Shown here one piece after another: positions 59,882 through 64,000 of a DNA stretch of 64,000 nucleotides (position 1 is its first letter; each line of letters begins with the position of its first letter). The position numbers and the translations under genes were made by a program. This DNA is from JBALVT01 sp036960305. GTDB lineage: Bacteria > Pseudomonadota > Gammaproteobacteria > Pseudomonadales > Halieaceae. The stretch lies in contig JBALWA010000016.1 of assembly GCA_036960305.1 (NCBI GenBank), positions 1-64,000 of the forward strand, read 5' to 3'. The notes under the pieces were generated by a model that was not told the DNA's origin, did no database searches, and saw nothing but the letters and a program-made list of their open reading frames with translations.

Positions 59882-60469
59882 ATGGCCAGGTCACCTGAAT
59901 TCGATCGCAAGAAAGCTGTTGAAGCCGCCATGAAGCTATTCTGGACTAGAGGCTACACTGCGAGTTCACTGCCCGACCTGCTCGAGGCGATGGGTATCGC
60001 CCGTTCCAGTTTTTATGCCAGCTTCGGCACCAAGCGCTCACTCTTTATAGAATGCCTGGAACTATTCGGCGATCGGACCCTCACCATCCTTGAGGACGAT
60101 GCCAAAAGGCTGACTCCCGCCGCCCTGCCCCGCGCCTTTTTCCAGGCCACCGTGTTGGACGTATCACAACGCAAAGCAAAACAGGGCTGCCTGATGGTCA
60201 ACACAGTGCTGGAGTTGGCGGATGTGGATGCGCAACTCAATCAGCTCGCGACCAAAAAGCTGGACGCAATCGAGAAAGCCTTTACACGAGCCTTTCAGCT
60301 GGCACATGAGAACGGAGAATTGCACAGCCCACATAGCCCGGAGGAGCTCGCCAGTCTTGTGATGACGATCAACCTCGGCCTGCGCGTGCAAAGCCGTCAA
60401 AACCTGTCGCCGAAGAAACTCAAACCTATTATCGAAAATAGCCTGTCCCTGCTGGGACTTGCTGCCTGA
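59882..60469 (+). CDS. TetR/AcrR-family transcriptional regulator, 195 aa
   Basis: The N-terminal helix-turn-helix (AVEAAMKLFWTRGYTASSLP, then DLLEAMGIARSSFYASFGTK) is characteristic of TetR repressors. The ligand-binding C-terminal domain contains MVNTVLELADVDAQL, a typical segment of the TetR_C_9-like group. It lies 30 bases upstream of a haloalkane dehalogenase gene on the same strand and probably regulates it. The sequence ACCAATCGGT just upstream of the promoter region is a possible half of an operator, but the symmetry is weak. Confidence 0.9.
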   Translation: MARSPEFDRKKAVEAAMKLFWTRGYTASSLPDLLEAMGIARSSFYASFGTKRSLFIECLELFGDRTLTILEDDAKRLTPAALPRAFFQATVLDVSQRKAKQGCLMVNTVLELADVDAQLNQLATKKLDAIEKAFTRAFQLAHENGELHSPHSPEELASLVMTINLGLRVQSRQNLSPKKLKPIIENSLSLLGLAA

Positions 60470-60499
60470 CACGTCACCTGGACCCAAGGAGGTCTTACC

Positions 60500-61378
60500 A
60501 TGCTGTCTGAAACCATGCCCTATGACAAAAAATTTACCAGTGTAAACGGCAAGCAAATCGCCTACGTTGAGGAAGGCAGCGGCGACCCGATTGTGCTGCT
60601 TCACGGTAACCCTACCTCCTCCTTCCTTTGGCGAAATGTGGTGCCTGAACTGGCGAGTTCCGGGCGAGTCATTGTCCCGGACCTGATCGGCCAGGGCGAC
60701 TCCGAAAAACTTCCCGCCAGTGAGGGTCCGGACCGTTACTCTCTGGAAGTTGCCTACAGTTACGTGGACGGCCTGCTTGAAGCCATTGGCGCCACCGAAA
60801 ATGTCACGCTGGTCATTCATGACTGGGGAAGCGGTATCGGCTTTCTCTGGGCCATGCGTCACCCCGCAGCCATCAAGGGCGTGGCCTACATGGAAGGTAT
60901 CGTAAAACCCATGAGCTGGACGGACTGGCCCGAGGGCGCTGTGGGAATCTTCAAAGGCTTCCGCTCTGAAAAAGGCGAGGACCTGATCCTCAACCGCAAT
61001 ATGTTTATAGAGGGCATATTGCCCACATCCATCATTCGTGAACTAAGCGAGACCGAGATGGATGCCTATCGCGCACCCCACCTCAGCGCCGAGGATCGTC
61101 AGCCCCTGCTGAATTGGCCCCGGCAGATCCCCATTGAGGGTGAACCCGAAGATGTTGTCGCTCTGGTGGAAGAATACGGCACATTTATGTCCGGCAGCGA
61201 ACTGCCGAAACTATTCATCAATGCAGAGCCAGGTTCCATTCTGGTCGGACCACAGCGGGAGTTTTGCCGCAGTTGGCCCAACCAACAGGAAGTCACCGTG
61301 AAGGGTCTCCATTTCGTTCAGGAGGACTCACCACTTGAGATCGGTCAAGCTGTGGCTAACTGGTTGAAAACTATCTAG
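60500..61378 (+). CDS. Haloalkane dehalogenase, subfamily II, 292 aa
   Basis: An alpha/beta-hydrolase of the LinB/DhaA branch. The catalytic residues fall on the expected places: Asp108 in VIHDWGSGIGF, halide-binding Trp109, second halide-binding Asn37 in HGNPTSSFLW, catalytic Glu132 in YMEGIVKP and His271 in GLHFVQED. These match the positions known for LinB. The enzyme turns halogenated alkanes into alcohols. AAGGAGG precedes the ATG. It is in a unit with a TetR regulator. The window also has a subfamily-I homologue at 15303. Confidence 0.95.
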   Translation: MLSETMPYDKKFTSVNGKQIAYVEEGSGDPIVLLHGNPTSSFLWRNVVPELASSGRVIVPDLIGQGDSEKLPASEGPDRYSLEVAYSYVDGLLEAIGATENVTLVIHDWGSGIGFLWAMRHPAAIKGVAYMEGIVKPMSWTDWPEGAVGIFKGFRSEKGEDLILNRNMFIEGILPTSIIRELSETEMDAYRAPHLSAEDRQPLLNWPRQIPIEGEPEDVVALVEEYGTFMSGSELPKLFINAEPGSILVGPQREFCRSWPNQQEVTVKGLHFVQEDSPLEIGQAVANWLKTI

Positions 61379-61738
61379 TCCGCCCTCCGTCGCACATTTC
61401 AACAATTCACTGCCCGTATCGCTGCGGAACGCACTTAGACGTCCGTAGCGAACGATCAATTCCGGCCATTTTATCTGCAGTACCCCCACTAGCGGTTTAA
61501 CTATTCAAGCTGTTCTACTGCCTGACCCCCAAGTAATTTACATGCACGTAAATTAATGATTATAATACGACCTCCTTAAGTTGCGACCCAACAGACATAC
61601 GGTTGGAATTTAGTGGTACGCCACGCTGCGCATGGATGAACTTCTACTACACTGGATAGAGTTCAGCGGGACAGGCAAAAACAAGCGATTTTTACCCGAA
61701 TATCACCAGGCCTCCGGGCCGGATAGGGCAAACTAGTT
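61379..61738. other. Promoter region upstream of the WS/DGAT gene
   Basis: No gene is seen. It contains a palindrome at 61534-61555, listed separately, and AT-rich sequence suitable for a promoter downstream of it. Confidence 0.4.
61534..61555. promoter_or_regulatory. Palindrome upstream of the WS/DGAT gene
   Basis: TAATTTAC (61534-61541) and GTAAATTA (61548-61555) are perfect 8-base inverted repeats around ATGCAC. The motif lies about 185 bases before the acyltransferase start and may be an operator. No regulator gene is adjacent except the TetR gene at 59882. Confidence 0.5.
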
Positions 61739-63148
61739 ATGCATCGATTGGATGGACAGGACGCGATCTTCCTGTATCGGGAGACACCCACAGCGATGAT
61801 GCACACGCTAAAAGTGCATATCGTCAGGCCAGCCTCGCCCGAAGACAGTCTTGAGACTCAATACCTCCGCCTCAAAGAGGGCGTGCTGGGCAACTCCCTG
61901 ATGCGCCAGCGTATTGTCCCAATACCATTCGGTCTTCATCACCCGGTATTGGTGGACGACCCCGACTTTGATGTCAGTGCCCATGTATACAGAGCCGCTA
62001 TACCTGCACCCGGTAGCATGCGCGAACTGGACCACATGGTAGCCCAAATCGGCAGTACGCCGCTGGACAGGTCACGGCCCTTGTGGGAAATGTGGTTGCT
62101 CGAAGGGCTAGAGACGGGTGAGTCGGTGGTTGTGCACAAGATGCACCACTCCATGGCCGACGGTATGGCCTACGTGCAACTGGTGAACAGAGTTTGGCGC
62201 GTAGATGACAATGAAGCGACATCCGAAAACGGCCAGCCACCACCGTCGCCACTGCCCAGCAATCATCGCTTGATATGGGACGCACTGGTGGATCATGCAA
62301 CCAAGGACATCTGGAACCTGTGGCCCATTCTAAAATCGTTTTTTGGTAACTTGGCCGAATTGCGTCGTCGCCGTCATGCATCCACCGAGGATCATATCAA
62401 CCCGCTGACAGAACCGTTCCCCCAACTGGATTTCAACCGGGCACTGGGCGTGAAGCGTCGTTTTTCCACTTGCCAGATATCACTGGAGGACGTCAAAGAC
62501 TTAAAGATCAAACTGGAGGTCACGCTCAATGACGTGGTACTTGCGGTAATCGCCGGTGCGCTGCGAGAGTATCTGCAGGACCGCTCTGAACTACCCGAGA
62601 AGGCGCTCGCCCTATCCATTCCCGTTGGTGCGGATAAACCGGGTTCTCAGCGCGAGCAGGGTAACCGGGTAACCGCCCTGTTTTCCATGATGCACACTGA
62701 AATAGAAGACCCGCTGGAACGCCTCTATGCCATCCGCAAGCGGACTGAACAGGGCAAGGCGGATCTGGAGATATTTGGCAAGCACCAGTGGGGTGACCTG
62801 ATGGAGTATGTGCCGCCGCCCGTAATGACCTGGCTGGCGCAGCGGGCGTTCAGGAAAAAGCCTGCAAATCAGCCCGGCCACGTGCCCAATGCCAATATCG
62901 TTGTATCCAATGTGCCTGGACCTCGAACGTTACTGGCCAATGATACCTACGGTGAACTCACTGCTATTTATTCTGCCGGCGTGTTGGGCGAATCCATGGG
63001 ATTAAACGTTACCGTCTGGAGTTATGTCGACAATCTGAACATTAGCGCGCTGGCATGTAAAAAGGATATGCCAGATTTGTATCGGCTGACAGAGGCTATT
63101 CCCAGGGCGCTTCAAGAATTGCAACAAGCCGCAGAGCAGCGGAGCTAG
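61739..63148 (+). CDS. Wax ester synthase/diacylglycerol acyltransferase, 469 aa
   Basis: A WS/DGAT enzyme that joins acyl-CoA to a fatty alcohol or diacylglycerol to make storage lipid. The catalytic motif HHxxxDG is present as His136-His-Ser-Met-Ala-Asp-Gly142 in VHKMHHSMADGMAYV, and the second signature PLWEMWLLEGLETG lies just before it. The C-terminal domain contains NIVVSNVPGPR, typical of the family. The protein is cytoplasmic or membrane-bound. No ribosome-binding site of strength is visible before the ATG at 61739. Confidence 0.94.
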   Translation: MHRLDGQDAIFLYRETPTAMMHTLKVHIVRPASPEDSLETQYLRLKEGVLGNSLMRQRIVPIPFGLHHPVLVDDPDFDVSAHVYRAAIPAPGSMRELDHMVAQIGSTPLDRSRPLWEMWLLEGLETGESVVVHKMHHSMADGMAYVQLVNRVWRVDDNEATSENGQPPPSPLPSNHRLIWDALVDHATKDIWNLWPILKSFFGNLAELRRRRHASTEDHINPLTEPFPQLDFNRALGVKRRFSTCQISLEDVKDLKIKLEVTLNDVVLAVIAGALREYLQDRSELPEKALALSIPVGADKPGSQREQGNRVTALFSMMHTEIEDPLERLYAIRKRTEQGKADLEIFGKHQWGDLMEYVPPPVMTWLAQRAFRKKPANQPGHVPNANIVVSNVPGPRTLLANDTYGELTAIYSAGVLGESMGLNVTVWSYVDNLNISALACKKDMPDLYRLTEAIPRALQELQQAAEQRS

Positions 63149-63152
63149 ACGA

Positions 63153-63989
63153 GTGGGCGCGTACAATCCAGAACCGACTTTGCAGTGGCTGGAAGCTAGC
63201 GGGAACCAGTCAGCACAGCTCGCCACAGAATCCCGTGGTCGGGGCCAGCCCTTTGTGTGGGGTCATGCCTTGATGGGCAGCATGGCCCAGGACCTGGATG
63301 GCGGTGTGCTAGCCTGGCGCGACTTGACCGATAGCGTCGAAGTTATACGCTATGATGCCCGTGGCCATGGACTCTCAGAAACAATGGGTGACCCTGAAGA
63401 TTTTCGCTGGGACAATCTGGCTCGGGCAATGTGGCAGGTTGCAGACCACTATACCAACGCCAGGGTGGTACTGGGCGGAGCATCAATGGGCTGCGCCACT
63501 TCACTGCATGCTGCCTGCCAGCGCCCGGACCGGGTTAAGGGCCTGGTGCTGGTCATTCCGCCCACCGCATGGGAGTCGCGTGACAAAATGAAGCGCAACT
63601 ACCGCGTCATGGCGGGTATCGTGAAGTGGACGCGGGCGCTGCCTTTTCGTCTGCTAAAAATGGTGCCCTCGCCTGCCCCTGACAGCGCCTTTCAACGGCG
63701 CATGTTTTCCGTGATGGCTGAGCATCTGGCCACAGTGCGGCCAGAAGGCGTGGTCGGTGCCATGCGCGGTGCGGCGCTGTCTGATCTTCCGGCCAAAGAA
63801 GAACTTAAAAAACTCACCATGCCGGTGCTGATACTGGCCTGGCCTGACGATTCAACTCACCCGCTGGTTGTTGCCGAAAACCTGGCCGAGCTGCTGCCGC
63901 AAGCGCAACTGGCGGTGATTAAAAACCCTGAAGATCCTGACCACTGGCCACAAATGGTTGGGGATTTCATCACCTCATTGAACGAGTAA
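63153..63989 (+). CDS. Alpha/beta hydrolase, 278 aa
   Basis: A cytoplasmic serine hydrolase. The nucleophile elbow is GGASMGCATSLHA, and the oxyanion strand is PFVWGHALMGSMAQD; a catalytic Asp is likely in AWPDDSTHP and the His in DPDHWPQM. The start is a GTG at 63153, five bases after the stop of the acyltransferase gene, with GGAG 12 bases upstream, so both are co-transcribed. It may release fatty acids or alcohols for storage lipid turnover. Confidence 0.85.
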   Translation: MGAYNPEPTLQWLEASGNQSAQLATESRGRGQPFVWGHALMGSMAQDLDGGVLAWRDLTDSVEVIRYDARGHGLSETMGDPEDFRWDNLARAMWQVADHYTNARVVLGGASMGCATSLHAACQRPDRVKGLVLVIPPTAWESRDKMKRNYRVMAGIVKWTRALPFRLLKMVPSPAPDSAFQRRMFSVMAEHLATVRPEGVVGAMRGAALSDLPAKEELKKLTMPVLILAWPDDSTHPLVVAENLAELLPQAQLAVIKNPEDPDHWPQMVGDFITSLNE

Positions 63990-64000
63990 CTTTTTACCGG

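Noticed and set aside
1..64000. CRISPR arrays, tRNA or rRNA genes, toxin-antitoxin or defence systems
   Set aside because: I saw no regularly spaced repeats, no cloverleaf or rRNA sequence and no recognised defence or toxin protein.

Overview
The window looks like a chromosomal stretch of an aerobic, probably marine gammaproteobacterium. The evidence is three large TonB-dependent receptors of the kind that have no N-terminal signalling domain, many outer-membrane and lipoprotein signals, and a dense set of genes for oxidising hydrophobic or halogenated organic compounds. A lineage near Halieaceae/Spongiibacteraceae (Cellvibrionales) is my inference from this gene mix; no rRNA or marker gene is present to confirm it.

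Region 1-10100 is an accessory zone. It holds the edge of an IS3-type element, small lipoproteins, two secreted proteins of unknown function, a methyltransferase, a membrane protein followed by an attC-like site, a decayed tyrosine recombinase, a beta-helix (CSLREA) surface protein, and a dead IS1182-family element that sits in the loop of a DNA hairpin. Fragments of a second IS, recognisable by its terminal sequence CCTGTCCCTGGCGA, occur here and again near 19.2 and 23.0 kb. Region 10100-16300 (minus strand) has an acyl-CoA dehydrogenase, a formylglycine-type sulfatase, DUF1330-like proteins and a subfamily-I haloalkane dehalogenase. The dehalogenase is divergent from a TonB-dependent receptor (16.5-18.7 kb) across a perfect palindrome. 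Region 18700-26200 holds IS and gene remnants, a second receptor, nadE, a methyltransferase coupled to a membrane protein, and small envelope proteins.

Region 26400-38300 is the most distinctive block: a 1628-residue secreted alpha/beta hydrolase with about five tandem repeats, a third TonB-dependent receptor upstream on the same strand, a divergent penicillin-acylase-family lipoprotein under a palindromic promoter, and a thiolase-like protein. These could work together to take up and cleave an ester- or amide-linked substrate. Region 38400-51500 has a deleted flavin monooxygenase, an outer-membrane protein, two flavin-dependent (LLM) oxidoreductases, a three-gene operon (TIM-barrel isomerase-like protein, DUF3604 protein, phytanoyl-CoA dioxygenase-like protein), an SDR, an SGNH hydrolase, and a decayed GH20 beta-hexosaminidase close to an intact one. 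Region 51500-64000 has a minus-strand catabolic-looking operon (DUF1214 protein, sulfotransferase, two SDRs) divergent from a MarR regulator, then a TetR regulator with a subfamily-II haloalkane dehalogenase, and a WS/DGAT acyltransferase with an alpha/beta hydrolase.

A recurring theme is decay by internal deletion. At least eight genes keep one or both termini but have lost the middle: tyrosine recombinase, IS6-type transposase, GST-like, DUF1330, Baeyer-Villiger-type monooxygenase, GH20, SDR and amidohydrolase. I saw no tRNA, rRNA or CRISPR array. No single locus is clearly a new defence or mobile system; the best candidates for undescribed biology are the repeat-esterase/receptor/acylase block and a family of roughly 40-residue membrane proteins with a shared C-terminal tail.
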